DNA of 64,000 bases from Aurantimicrobium minutum (GTDB taxonomy: Bacteria; Actinomycetota; Actinomycetes; Actinomycetales; Microbacteriaceae), in contig NZ_JARXXU010000001.1 in NCBI RefSeq assembly GCF_029894165.1, positions 1,054,001 to 1,118,000 on the forward strand, given 5' to 3'. This document shows, piece after piece, positions 8,707-17,014 of this stretch. The number at the start of each line of letters is the position of its first letter. Position 1 is the stretch's first letter. Made by a program: the position numbers and the translations under genes. The notes below the pieces were generated by a model that saw nothing but the letters and a program-made list of their open reading frames with translations, was not told where the DNA came from and ran no database searches.

Positions 8707-9108
8707 ATGACATACGAGCGCACTCTCATTTCTTCTGGTTCCGTCTATGAGCCTGTTGTGGGTTACTCCCGCGCCGTGCGCGCGGGGGACTTCGTTTTCA
8801 TCGCCGGAACCACTGCCGGATCTCCCGATGGCGCCATTGGTGGGAATGACCCTGCGGCTCAGACGCGAGAAATCTTCTCACGGCTTGCCCTCGCACTCGA
8901 GCAGGCTGGCGCCACGTTCGGTGACGTCGTTCGCACCCGTATCTATCTGACCAACATCGCTGATTTTGATGCAGTGGGTCGGGTTCATGGCGAATTTTTT
9001 GGCGATATTCGCCCAGCCGCAACAGCCGTTGAGGTCAGTGCACTCGCGGCTCCAGACATGCTCGTAGAGATTGATGTTGACGCCATTATTGGCTCAGCTG
9101 CGAAGTAA
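8707..9108 (+). CDS. RidA family protein (reactive imine/enamine deaminase)
   Basis: 133 residues, the usual RidA length. Conserved features are GDFVFIAGTTAG (27-38), RTRIYLTNIADFDAVGRVH (76-94, with the arginine that binds the ligand carboxylate in related enzymes nearby), FGDIRPAATAVEVSAL and the closing VEIDVDAI. RidA proteins hydrolyse 2-aminoacrylate-type intermediates released by PLP enzymes; this subgroup is more divergent than E. coli RidA, so the exact substrate is uncertain. The start codon lies exactly 6 nt after TATCGT and lacks a ribosome binding site. The gene stands alone between the K+ channel and the UPF0303 gene. Confidence 0.85.
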   Translation: MTYERTLISSGSVYEPVVGYSRAVRAGDFVFIAGTTAGSPDGAIGGNDPAAQTREIFSRLALALEQAGATFGDVVRTRIYLTNIADFDAVGRVHGEFFGDIRPAATAVEVSALAAPDMLVEIDVDAIIGSAAK

Positions 9109-9149
9109 CGGTTTCGCAGTGATTGCTGTCTCTTCGTGAGGTAGGAAGA

Positions 9150-9155
9150 TAGGGT
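9150..9155 (+). promoter_or_regulatory. -10 element of the UPF0303 gene
   Basis: TAGGGT ends 6 nt before the ATG, as in several other genes of this window. A purine-rich AGGAAG further upstream could alternatively act as a ribosome binding site, though at long spacing. Confidence 0.4.
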
Positions 9156-9161
9156 GAAACC

Positions 9162-9641
9162 ATGTTTCTTGGTCAACCTGAACTCATTGCAGATATTGCG
9201 GTACTGGAAGAGCAGCTAGCGCAGCTTCGTTTTACTTCGCTCAGCCATGAGCAAGCTCTTTCCATTGGGATGGATATTGCAGCCCGTGCAGAAGAACGGG
9301 AACTCCCGATCCAGGTTTCGGTGTATCTGGGCGAGCATCACATCTTCCGATACGCATGCGTGGGAACCAACGAAGGAAATGACCAATGGGTGGCTCGGAA
9401 GAAAGCCACGGTCTATAAATTCCATGAGCCCACATTCCTTGTCGGCCAGCGCTTTGCGGCACGCGGTGAGGACTTTTATGTCGAGACAGGGCTGCCAGAA
9501 GAAATTTATGCCGTTCACGGTGGAGGATTCCCCCTGTTCGTGCAGGATGAATTCGTTGGTGCTGTGTTTGTAAGTGGTATTCCCCACGAAGAGGACCACG
9601 CAATGTTGGTTGAGGCACTTTCTTCAGCACTCGAAGACTAA
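9162..9641 (+). CDS. UPF0303 / HbpS-like heme-degrading-domain family protein
   Basis: 159 residues matching the UPF0303 family (YBR137W/HbpS-like fold). Seen features are HEQALSIGMDIAARAEERELPIQV-type N-terminal helix and strand, GTNEGNDQWVARKKATV (about 69-85), a His-Glu pair in YKFHEPTF and a Gly-rich VHGGGFPLFV loop (about 118-127). Members of this fold bind heme or act in quality control, but the biochemical role of the bacterial subgroup is unclear. The stop codon lies 7 nt before the ATG of the following LysE-type exporter, so the two genes probably form an operon. Confidence 0.75.
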   Translation: MFLGQPELIADIAVLEEQLAQLRFTSLSHEQALSIGMDIAARAEERELPIQVSVYLGEHHIFRYACVGTNEGNDQWVARKKATVYKFHEPTFLVGQRFAARGEDFYVETGLPEEIYAVHGGGFPLFVQDEFVGAVFVSGIPHEEDHAMLVEALSSALED

Positions 9642-9648
9642 AGCAGTG

Positions 9649-10311
9649 ATGTTCGATCTGTCGGTGCTTCCGGCTTTTCTTGTTGCTGCACTCGTCATTA
9701 TTTTTTCCCCAGGCGCAGACACTTTTCTGTTGTTGCGTTCGACCGTGCGCGGGGGAATTAAAGACGGTGTGTTGACCATGTTCGGTATATACACGGGAAT
9801 CGCAGTCCTTTCACTCTTCCTTATCTCGGGAGTAGGACTCGTGATAGCACGAGCTCCCGGAGCGCTGTTTTGGCTCAAGATAGTCGGAGCTCTCTACCTG
9901 CTTTTTCTAGCCTTGATGAGCTTCCGCTCAGGCGTGAAGCTTGTACGTCAATTCAACCGGGATGAACTGACCCCCATAGATATCGATGCATCGACAAACA
10001 AACGTTCAGCGGGGCCATATCTCCTCGGGTTTCTTACGAACGTGACGAACCCGAAGGTGCTGATCTTTTTTCTCGCATTTTTCCCTCAATTCCTGGGTAA
10101 GAGTCAGAACCCTGCACTGCAACTCACGATGTTGTGTGTGGTGTTCGTGGTGGCTTCGGCCTTGTGGCTCATCACCCTCATGTTTGCTGCCTCAGCAATG
10201 AGAAAAGTGATGGCCACTACTGGATTCACCATCGCCATGGAATTCGTTGTGGCAATTGTGTTTGCAGTATTGGCCATCACTTTGCTGGTGTCTGGCTTGA
10301 GTGTGCACTAG
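9649..10311 (+). CDS. LysE family amino-acid exporter
   Basis: 220 residues with six hydrophobic segments. The start is placed at ATG 9649 (GTG 9646 is also possible), just after the UPF0303 stop. The N-terminal FSPGADTFLLLRSTVRGG is the family signature (usually SPGPxxxxV), and GFLTNVTNPKVLIFFLAFFP near 130-150 is the second conserved block. LysE/RhtB proteins export amino acids such as lysine, arginine, threonine or homoserine lactone; which one is exported here is not visible. It is followed by a hairpin that overlaps its stop codon and separates it from a convergent small gene. Confidence 0.88.
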   Translation: MFDLSVLPAFLVAALVIIFSPGADTFLLLRSTVRGGIKDGVLTMFGIYTGIAVLSLFLISGVGLVIARAPGALFWLKIVGALYLLFLALMSFRSGVKLVRQFNRDELTPIDIDASTNKRSAGPYLLGFLTNVTNPKVLIFFLAFFPQFLGKSQNPALQLTMLCVVFVVASALWLITLMFAASAMRKVMATTGFTIAMEFVVAIVFAVLAITLLVSGLSVH

Positions 10312-10328
10312 CTCAGATGTAGTGCACA
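10302..10328. terminator. Bidirectional hairpin between lysE-like gene and the 38-residue protein gene
   Basis: A 9-bp perfect stem (TGTGCACTA 10302-10310 with TAGTGCACA 10320-10328) around a 9-nt loop, overlapping the LysE stop codon and lying between convergent genes. No long T tract follows, so termination strength is uncertain. Confidence 0.5.
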
Positions 10329-10332
10329 AGAG

Positions 10333-10449
10333 TTACTCTTTGTAGTTTGCCTTTGCAGAGGCCTTGTCCTTCTTATCTGCGCGCTTCTCTTTCAGAGACT
10401 TCGCTGGAGCTGTCTTGCCGCTGCTTTTCTTAATATTCTTTTCGGCCAT
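10333..10449 (-). CDS. Small highly basic protein (38 aa)
   Basis: The protein starts MAEKNIKKSSGK and continues as a Lys/Ala/Ser-rich chain containing AKSLKEKRADKK; about a third of the residues are lysine. Small proteins of this type with the core PAKSLKEKRA are common in Micrococcales and are usually annotated as hypothetical. GGGAGG lies a few nt before the ATG, which supports translation. The composition suggests RNA or DNA binding, but no function is known. It is convergent with the LysE-type gene and divergent from the EamA exporter; its start is about 100 bp from that gene. Confidence 0.65.
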   Translation of the reverse strand: MAEKNIKKSSGKTAPAKSLKEKRADKKDKASAKANYKE

Positions 10450-10536
10450 GATGTTCCCTCCCAGGCAGTCAAGGTGACTGATGTTCGTGAGCCTACGCCT
10501 CCCTGCTGTGAACAGAGTGAACGCGCCCAAGACGCC

Positions 10537-10542
10537 TAGAGT
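10537..10542 (+). promoter_or_regulatory. -10 element of the first EamA exporter gene
   Basis: TAGAGT ends exactly 6 nt before the GTG start; no ribosome binding site is evident, which suggests a leaderless mRNA. Confidence 0.45.
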
Positions 10543-10548
10543 GAAGAG

Positions 10549-11460
10549 GTGAACTTCCTTCGCCGCAATAACGCTGACATTCTGCTCCTGGGTGTCGCGG
10601 CAGTCTGGGGAAGCAGCTATCTCGCGACCAAAGTTCTCACTGTCCATGGAACAGTGTTTGCGATACTTGCTGCACGTTTTCTCATTGCCAGCGTGATTAT
10701 GGTGATTGTCTGGGGAATTCGCCGAGAGAAGTTTCTCGATCGTCGCGGGCTGCTTATCGCCGTTATCTTCGGCTTCACACAAGCGGCAATTCTGAGTCTT
10801 GAAACCTGGGGGGTCGCACTCACGAGCGCGACGAATGCTGGGCTGATTATTTCGATGACAATTGTCTTTACTCCGATTCTTGAATCGGTGTGGATGAAGA
10901 AGTGGTTACCCCGGAGCTATTTCGTTGCCGCCACCGTTGCTGTCGTCGGCGTGTTGTTGCTTGTCTCCGCCAACGGTTTACGCGAACTGAACTGGGGTGA
11001 TGCCCTCATGCTCGCTGCTGCGCTCGTCCGATCGCTCCACGTCACTGCACTGGGACGACTCACCACAGGATTTCAGTATGGATCTGTCAGCATCACGTTG
11101 GTTCAAACCGTGGTGTGTGCAGTGTTGTTTGTTGTACTTGATCTGCCTGGGTTAGGAACAAGTTTCCAGAATTTCACCCCGATGGACTGGTTAGATTTGT
11201 TCTATCTCGCTGCAGCATGCACAGTTTTTGCATTTTTAGTTCAGCTCTGGGCTGTTCGAAAGACCTCGGCAGCGAGAGTGAGTCTTTTGTTGGGAACCGA
11301 ACCCATCTGGGCTGTCCTCATTGGGGTCAGTCTGGGATCTGAAACGCTGGGCTGGTTGGGAATCGCGGGAGCCATACTGATTATTGTCGCGAGCTATCGT
11401 GCGCAGACCATAGAGCTCAAACATAGAATAGTCCCTGTTCTTTCGTCAGGTCCTGCATAA
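10549..11460 (+). CDS. EamA/DMT family transporter
   Basis: 303 residues with ten hydrophobic segments arranged as two EamA repeats (about 8-135 and 150-285). The N-terminal AAVWGSSYLATKVL and the second-repeat CTVFAFLVQLWAVRKTSAAR with LLGTEPIWAVLIG are typical of drug/metabolite transporters that export amino acids or other small molecules. The start is GTG 10549, preceded by TAGAGT at leaderless spacing. It is monocistronic, with no clear terminator before gapB. A second EamA protein is encoded after gapB; the two are not close copies. The substrate is unknown. Confidence 0.85.
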   Translation: MNFLRRNNADILLLGVAAVWGSSYLATKVLTVHGTVFAILAARFLIASVIMVIVWGIRREKFLDRRGLLIAVIFGFTQAAILSLETWGVALTSATNAGLIISMTIVFTPILESVWMKKWLPRSYFVAATVAVVGVLLLVSANGLRELNWGDALMLAAALVRSLHVTALGRLTTGFQYGSVSITLVQTVVCAVLFVVLDLPGLGTSFQNFTPMDWLDLFYLAAACTVFAFLVQLWAVRKTSAARVSLLLGTEPIWAVLIGVSLGSETLGWLGIAGAILIIVASYRAQTIELKHRIVPVLSSGPA

Positions 11461-11648
11461 GCGTCACTTTCTAGAAACTTTCGGAACATAGAAGGTCATG
11501 AGTGAGATTCCGGTCCTTTCTCAATTAGGCTTGAGCTACTCCCTCCCCGGATGGCGCAGTTGCCTCTGGAACAAACTCAATAACTGACCTGGTTGCCCGA
11601 GACTGCTGCTAGGTTTTCATAAAAAGTTTCAAGGGAGAATCTTCTTTC

Positions 11649-13082
11649 ATGGCACCACACAATGACGCCACCTGGACAGACCGTCAGGCTGTTGCAGAGC
11701 AACTCATTCCCCTGATTGGCGGGCTCTACCGTGACAACGGTATTGTCACCTCCATCCACGGTCGTCGCCTCATCAATTCTTCTCCTTTGCAGATTGTCAA
11801 AGCTCATCGCTACGCTCGCCACGTGGACGGCCACGAGCTCGACATCAACAAGACCCTCGAGCTGGTACAGGCCATTGTTGCCCTGAACCCAGGTCCCGCA
11901 TCTATCAATGTTGCTGCAGTCATCGCAGAGCAAGAGGCGTCCGGTAAGTCCATTGCGGACTACACAGCGGAACTCCTCACTCCCGTTGCGGGCAAGGGGC
12001 GTCCTGCAACAGCAGAGGACGCCAAGGATGTTGTTCTCTACGGATTTGGCCGTATCGGTCGACTGCTTGCCCGCATCCTTCTGGGTAATGCAGAAAACGG
12101 GCGCGGCCCCGTCCTCAAAGCAATTGTGGTGCGCAAGGGTGGCGACCAAGACTTGGTCAAGCGTGCCAGCCTCCTGCGCCGCGACTCGGTTCACGGTCCT
12201 TTCAACGGGACTATCACCATCGATGAAGAGAACAACCTGATTATCGCCAACGGCAAGCCCATTCAGGTGATTTACTCCAATGACCCCACCACCGTGGATT
12301 ACACCGCGTATGGCATCAGCAACGCCATTCTGGTTGATAACACCGGTCGCTGGCGAGATGAACCTGGTCTGGCCCAGCACCTTCAGGCTCAGGGGATTTC
12401 TCGTGTCCTGTTGACGGCACCGGGGAAGAGTCCCCTGAAGAATGTGGTCTACGGAATAAACCACGACACCATTACAGCTGAAGACTCGATTATCACCGCG
12501 GCCTCCTGCACAACGAACGCCATTACCCCTGTGCTCAAAGTGATCAACGACGCCTACGGTGTGGAATACGGTCACGTGGAAACGGTTCACTCGTACACCA
12601 ACGACCAGAACCTCATTGATAACTTTCACAAGGGTGATCGCCGAGGCCGCTCAGCAGCCATGAATATGGTCATTACGGAGACGGGTGCTGCAAAGGCTGT
12701 AGCGAAGGCACTTCCGGAGTTAGAAGGCAAACTCTCCGGTAACGCCATCCGTGTTCCCACTCCTGATGTCTCCATGGCGATCTTGAACCTCACACTCAGC
12801 AAGCCAGTAGAGCGCGACGCGATGAACACCCTGTTGCGTGACGCGTCGTTGAAGTCGAACCTGCGCAACCAGATTGACTACATCGAAAGCCCCGAGGTCG
12901 TCTCAACTGACTTTGTGGGATCGAACCGTGCAGGAATCGTTGATGGCCTGGCCACTATTGCTAATGGCAAAAATGTCATCCTCTATGTCTGGTATGACAA
13001 CGAATATGGCTACAGCCACCAGGTTGTGCGCGTGATTCAAGAACTGGCTGGACTCCACCCACCCAAGTTCCCCACTCGCTAG
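11649..13082 (+). CDS. gapB: Glyceraldehyde-3-phosphate dehydrogenase, GapB-type long form
   Basis: 477 residues, well above the 330-340 of classic GapA. The extra N-terminal 130 residues (LIGGLYRDNGIVTSIHGRRL, SHRYARH-like AHRYARHVDGHEL) and the overall sequence match the actinobacterial GapB type of Corynebacterium. The NAD(P) fold starts at VLYGFGRIGRLLARIL (about 128-143), the catalytic cysteine is in ASCTTNAITP (about 286), and WYDNEYGYSHQVVR is near the end. GapB enzymes are linked to gluconeogenesis, often with NADP, while GapA runs glycolysis; a separate gapA elsewhere is expected. The ATG follows AAGGGAG. The second EamA gene starts 10 nt after the stop. Confidence 0.9.
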   Translation: MAPHNDATWTDRQAVAEQLIPLIGGLYRDNGIVTSIHGRRLINSSPLQIVKAHRYARHVDGHELDINKTLELVQAIVALNPGPASINVAAVIAEQEASGKSIADYTAELLTPVAGKGRPATAEDAKDVVLYGFGRIGRLLARILLGNAENGRGPVLKAIVVRKGGDQDLVKRASLLRRDSVHGPFNGTITIDEENNLIIANGKPIQVIYSNDPTTVDYTAYGISNAILVDNTGRWRDEPGLAQHLQAQGISRVLLTAPGKSPLKNVVYGINHDTITAEDSIITAASCTTNAITPVLKVINDAYGVEYGHVETVHSYTNDQNLIDNFHKGDRRGRSAAMNMVITETGAAKAVAKALPELEGKLSGNAIRVPTPDVSMAILNLTLSKPVERDAMNTLLRDASLKSNLRNQIDYIESPEVVSTDFVGSNRAGIVDGLATIANGKNVILYVWYDNEYGYSHQVVRVIQELAGLHPPKFPTR

Positions 13083-13092
13083 TCTGAGAACT

Positions 13093-14058
13093 ATGACAAC
13101 GACACCTCGCGCCAGTTATGGCGGGGGTGTTGTTGCATTGTTGGTTGCCTGCACGCTGTGGGGAACCACAGGGATGGCGGCCAGTTTTATTCCGGGTATC
13201 AGCCCCATTGCCATCGGTGCATCCACGATGGGAATCGGTGGACTCATCCTGGGCCTCACTGCACTTTCTGGCGTCTGGGTCGTCTCCAAAAGCATCGGAA
13301 CGTTACCGCTTGTGCTGTTGGGTTCACTGGGCCTCGTTGCCTACAGCACGGTGTTTTATATCGGAATGAGCTGGTCGGGTGTTGCGTTGGGTAACGTCAT
13401 TGCGTTGGGCTCTGCTCCACTTTTTGCAGGTCTCATCGAATGGCTCGTTGATAAGCAACGTCCAAGTTGGCGTTGGCTTGTTGCAACGGCCATCACTGTT
13501 GCCGGCGGGGTGATGTTGGTTGCTGGGCGAAGCTTCGGTGCGGACGATCACAAAATAGTTGGAGATGCCACCCGCATTGACCGAGACCCCATGATCATCG
13601 GTTGGGGAATTGTTCTGGCTTTGGTTGCTGGCCTCTCCTATGCGCTCTATACCTTCATGGCGAACAAGCTCATGAAACCCCATGCAGATCGTCCACAAGG
13701 GCTGGGTCATCGACCTGTTATTTCAACCATTCAATTGGTATCTGCAGCCCCACTGGGTGTTCTGCTGGTGATTGTGATTCTTCTCAATCCGCACGCTTTT
13801 ACGCAGCAAACCCTGGCCATTCCTGTCATGCTCTATCTCGCCTTGTTTCCCACGGCAGTGGGGCATCTGCTGCTTGCAGTTGGGCTGGGCGCCATGCCTG
13901 CCTCCCGGGCAGCTGTCTATACATTGTTTGAACCTGTTGTCGCCGTTGTTCTCGCCGTATTAGTCGTCGGCGAAGTGATTGCACCTATTGGCTGGGCGGG
14001 ACTTGTAGTAGTTCTGGTTGGTCTTGCAGTTTTGACGCAAGAGAAAAGGTCGCCATGA
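13093..14058 (+). CDS. EamA/DMT family transporter
   Basis: 321 residues with ten hydrophobic segments and two EamA repeats separated by a hydrophilic stretch near 150-165 (AGRSFGADDHKIVGDATRID). N-terminal ACTLWGTTGMAASFIPG and C-terminal PASRAAVYTLFEPVVAVVLA are characteristic of amino-acid and metabolite exporters of this family. The start is 10 nt after gapB, and the stop overlaps the photolyase start by 4 nt (ATGA), so it is translationally coupled to that gene. TAGTCT sits 7 nt before the ATG, so an extra internal promoter is possible. The substrate is unknown; the link to a photolyase is probably only positional. Confidence 0.85.
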   Translation: MTTTPRASYGGGVVALLVACTLWGTTGMAASFIPGISPIAIGASTMGIGGLILGLTALSGVWVVSKSIGTLPLVLLGSLGLVAYSTVFYIGMSWSGVALGNVIALGSAPLFAGLIEWLVDKQRPSWRWLVATAITVAGGVMLVAGRSFGADDHKIVGDATRIDRDPMIIGWGIVLALVAGLSYALYTFMANKLMKPHADRPQGLGHRPVISTIQLVSAAPLGVLLVIVILLNPHAFTQQTLAIPVMLYLALFPTAVGHLLLAVGLGAMPASRAAVYTLFEPVVAVVLAVLVVGEVIAPIGWAGLVVVLVGLAVLTQEKRSP

Positions 14059-15524
14059 GATGGTTGATGGCCGATCAATTGGGGCCACATTTCGACGACG
14101 GAGGCGATGTGCTTCTTATTGAAGCCAAGGCTGTCCTTGCTCGTCGCCCCTATCACTGGGCTAAGGCACATCTCATTCTTTCTGCGCTGAGACATCGTGC
14201 GGCAGAACTTGGTGAACGTGCGCGCTATGTTCGGGCAGATCATTACCGTGATGTGTTGCGTCCCCTTCTGGACTCCGGCGAAACTCTCGACGTCATCAAC
14301 CCCACAAGTTGGGGGAGTCGCGCTTTGGTTCAGGAGTTCAACATCCCCACGGTTCCCAGCCGCGGATTTGTCAGTTCAGAAGAGTTTTTTCAGAACTGGG
14401 CTGCAGGGAAAAAAGCAGGAACCCTCAAGCTAGAAAATTACTATCGACATTGGCGTGACACCACCGGCATCTTGATGGAGGGCTTTCAGCCGGCCGGTGG
14501 GCAATACAACTACGACCACGACAATCGTCAACCTCCCCCCAAAGGAGCCTCAAACTTAGGGCTTCCTGCACCGTGGTCTCCCCAGGAAGATGACATTGAT
14601 GCCCAAGTTCGTCAGGATCTTCGTGAGTGGGTTGATTCTGGAGAGATTACTCTTTTAGGCCGAGAGGGCCCTCGCCGTTGTGCCGTCACGCATGCTGAAG
14701 CTCGTGAGGCCTTGAGCGATTTCATCGAAACACGTTTGATGGACTTCGGGCCTTTTGAGGATGCGAGTTTGCTCGGCGACGATGTTATGGCGCATTCGAT
14801 GCTCAGCGTTCCCCTGAATTTAGGACTTCTTGATCCCCGCGAAGTTATCGATGAATGTGTTGCTGCTTACCACCGCGGGGATGCGCCCTTAGGCAGTGTG
14901 GAAGCAGTCGTGCGACAAATTGCGGGGTGGCGAGACTGGGTGTGGCACTTGTATTGGCATCTGGGGCCAGAGTATGTCGAGAGCAGCAATTACCTCAGTG
15001 CACATGAACCGCTTCCTCCACAGTTCTGGGAGTTGTCGGGAGAAAATGTATCCGCTGCCTGCATGAAACACGTTCTCGCTACCGTTGGTGACACCGGCTA
15101 TGCCCACCATATACAGCGCCTTATGATCCTGGGTAACTGGTCTCTTCAGCGTGGTTATAACCCACAAGAATTGAACGAGTGGTTTACAGATGCCTTTGTT
15201 GACGGCACCCCGTGGGTGATGCCCGCCAATGTTATTGGAATGAGCCAACATGCAGACGGTGGACTTGTCGCGACTAAACCGTATTCCTCAGGTGGTGCCT
15301 ACATCAACTCAATGTCCGACTTCTGTGTTGCGTGTCCGTTCAACCCTAAAGTGCGGCTCGGAGAAAACGCCTGTCCGTTTACAGCGGGATATTGGAGTTT
15401 TTTGCACCGCGTAGAACCTCTTATTCGAGGTAATCACCGGATGGCGCAACCGCTCGCAGGAATGCGAAAACTTGCCGATCTTGACGCAGTGGTGGAACAA
15501 GAAAAGCTTCGAACCCACTGGTGA
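14055..15524 (+). CDS. FeS-type cryptochrome/photolyase (PhrB/CryB class)
   Basis: 489 residues of the deoxyribodipyrimidine-photolyase-related (FeS-BCP) family. Four cysteines lie at about 335 (SAACMKH), 424 and 427 (DFCVAC) and 440 (ENACPF), which is the spacing of the [4Fe-4S] ligands in bacterial (6-4) photolyases. The N-terminus (LMADQLGPHFD) is the antenna-domain start, and the C-terminal FAD-binding region includes RLMILGNWSLQRGYNP and EWFTDAFVDGTPWVM. It would bind FAD, a second chromophore and an iron-sulfur cluster, and repair (6-4) photoproducts or sense blue light. The ATG overlaps the preceding stop. The stop codon sits inside the loop of a terminator hairpin. Confidence 0.9.
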   Translation: MRWLMADQLGPHFDDGGDVLLIEAKAVLARRPYHWAKAHLILSALRHRAAELGERARYVRADHYRDVLRPLLDSGETLDVINPTSWGSRALVQEFNIPTVPSRGFVSSEEFFQNWAAGKKAGTLKLENYYRHWRDTTGILMEGFQPAGGQYNYDHDNRQPPPKGASNLGLPAPWSPQEDDIDAQVRQDLREWVDSGEITLLGREGPRRCAVTHAEAREALSDFIETRLMDFGPFEDASLLGDDVMAHSMLSVPLNLGLLDPREVIDECVAAYHRGDAPLGSVEAVVRQIAGWRDWVWHLYWHLGPEYVESSNYLSAHEPLPPQFWELSGENVSAACMKHVLATVGDTGYAHHIQRLMILGNWSLQRGYNPQELNEWFTDAFVDGTPWVMPANVIGMSQHADGGLVATKPYSSGGAYINSMSDFCVACPFNPKVRLGENACPFTAGYWSFLHRVEPLIRGNHRMAQPLAGMRKLADLDAVVEQEKLRTHW

Positions 15525-15540
15525 GTTCGAAGCTTTTCTT
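15502..15540. terminator. Bidirectional terminator between photolyase and helicase genes
   Basis: A 13-bp perfect stem (15502-15514 with 15525-15537) encloses the photolyase stop codon in its 10-nt loop and ends in TTTTCTT. The minus-strand copy likewise ends in a T-rich arm, so it can serve the convergent helicase gene, which stops at 15548. Confidence 0.8.
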
Positions 15541-15547
15541 CTGATTG

Positions 15548-17014
15548 TTATCTGCCCTGAGGGCGTCCAGCGCGTTGGCGCTGTCCGCCACCTGCTGCAG
15601 TGCCGTAAGAGCGTGAGCCACTATTTGTACTGGGCTTATTGGCGCCAGTGCGACGTGTGCCGTTCTCGTTCGCGGGGGGACGACCTGAACGGTCACGAGC
15701 AGGCTGACCTTCACGGGTTACGCGTTGAGGGCGACCTCCTTGAGCCTCTCGGAGTGCACGTTTGCGCTGCGCATTCTTTCCGTTGGAGTTTCCGTTACCG
15801 CCCTGAGGTTTTACATCTCGGGGAGAGGGCTTGACGTAGGGAGCGATGTCACCGGTCAGCTCGAGAACCTCTGGAGATTCAGCGTTGACTTTTTGAGGTA
15901 CTACATCGATAGCTGCCTTTTTGAGAAGTGCCGCAACATCTTTTTGCTGTGTAGGGAGACAAATGGTGACAACGTCACCTTCTGCACCTGCGCGGGCCGT
16001 GCGTCCAGAGCGGTGGAGGTATGCCTTATGTTCCATCGGTGGGTCAACGTGAATCACGAGATCAACGTTGTCGACGTGGACACCGCGGGCTGCGACATCT
16101 GTTGCGACGAGAACTTTGACAGAGCCTTCGCTAAATGCTGCCAGGTTACGGTCACGTGCGGGCTGTGAAAGATTACCGTGCAGATCAACCGCAGGAATCC
16201 CTGCGTCTGTTAATGCCTTGGCAAGCTTCTTGGCGTGGTGCTTGGTGCGCATGAACAAGATGCGACGGCCAGTACCAGATGCCAGCTTGTAGACGAGATC
16301 TTTTTTGGCGTCGTTTCCGCTTGTTTCAAAAACGTGATGTGTCATCGCAGCAACGGGGGAGTTGGCCTCATCGACAGAGTGCAGAACTTCATTGTGGAGG
16401 AATTGTGTGACCAGTTTGTCAACGCCGTTGTCGAGAGTTGCGGAAAAGAGCAAGCGCTGACCACCGGATGGGGTTGCTTTGAGGATTTTCGTCACTACGG
16501 GCAGGAAGCCGAGGTCTGCCATGTGGTCGGCCTCATCAAGCACAGTGATTTCGATGGCGTCGAGGTGGAGCAAACCCTGCTTCATGAGATCTTCAAGTCG
16601 ACCAGGTGTTGCCACCACAATGTCCACTCCTTCTTTGAGCGCTGCCACCTGACGACTCTGAGAGACACCGCCAAAAATGGTGGTGACCCGTAGGTCATAC
16701 GCATCAGCCAGGGGAGCCATGGTGTTGGTGATCTGCGTGGCCAGTTCGCGGGTCGGCGCGAGGACAAGTCCAAGTGGTCGGCCGGCACGGCGACGGCCAC
16801 CGGCTAGGGTTCCGCCCAGACGCGCGACCATAGGGATGCTGAAGGCGAGGGTCTTGCCCGAACCCGTCTTCCCACGACCCAGGACGTCTCGTCCTGCAAG
16901 CGTGTCAGGAAGAGTGTCAACCTGAATGGGGAAGGGGGAATCGATTCCAGAAGAAGTCAGCACAGTAACGAGGGGTGTAGGTACACCCAGGGTGGAAAAA
17001 GTCTGAGTAGACAT
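15548..17014 (-). CDS. DEAD-box RNA helicase
   Basis: 488 residues with the full motif set: Q motif (FPIQVDTLPDTLAG), Walker A GRGKTGSGKT (about 47-56), PTRELA, TPGRLEDL, DEADHM (about 166), SAT in LLFSATLD, and HRSGRTARAG near 340. The C-terminal 100 residues are Gly/Arg/Asn-rich and basic, as in RNA helicases that bind structured RNA. It probably acts in ribosome assembly or mRNA turnover, often cold-induced; RNase E is encoded elsewhere in this window. The ATG follows AAAGGTAAA. The 364-bp upstream stretch leaves room for a long, structured 5' leader. Confidence 0.93.
   Translation of the reverse strand: MSTQTFSTLGVPTPLVTVLTSSGIDSPFPIQVDTLPDTLAGRDVLGRGKTGSGKTLAFSIPMVARLGGTLAGGRRRAGRPLGLVLAPTRELATQITNTMAPLADAYDLRVTTIFGGVSQSRQVAALKEGVDIVVATPGRLEDLMKQGLLHLDAIEITVLDEADHMADLGFLPVVTKILKATPSGGQRLLFSATLDNGVDKLVTQFLHNEVLHSVDEANSPVAAMTHHVFETSGNDAKKDLVYKLASGTGRRILFMRTKHHAKKLAKALTDAGIPAVDLHGNLSQPARDRNLAAFSEGSVKVLVATDVAARGVHVDNVDLVIHVDPPMEHKAYLHRSGRTARAGAEGDVVTICLPTQQKDVAALLKKAAIDVVPQKVNAESPEVLELTGDIAPYVKPSPRDVKPQGGNGNSNGKNAQRKRALREAQGGRPQRVTREGQPARDRSGRPPANENGTRRTGANKPSTNSGSRSYGTAAGGGQRQRAGRPQGR

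Noticed and set aside
10450-10782. 110-residue extension of the small basic protein
   Set aside because: It overlaps the EamA exporter start region antisense; the ATG at 10449 has a strong RBS and gives the conserved short protein.
11545-11575. tRNA-like fragment with GGCGCAGTTG-type D-arm sequence
   Set aside because: No acceptor stem, anticodon arm or T arm can be formed around it.
11577-12629. 350-residue open frame on the minus strand
   Set aside because: It is antisense to gapB, whose identity is certain; the frame has no RBS or known motif.
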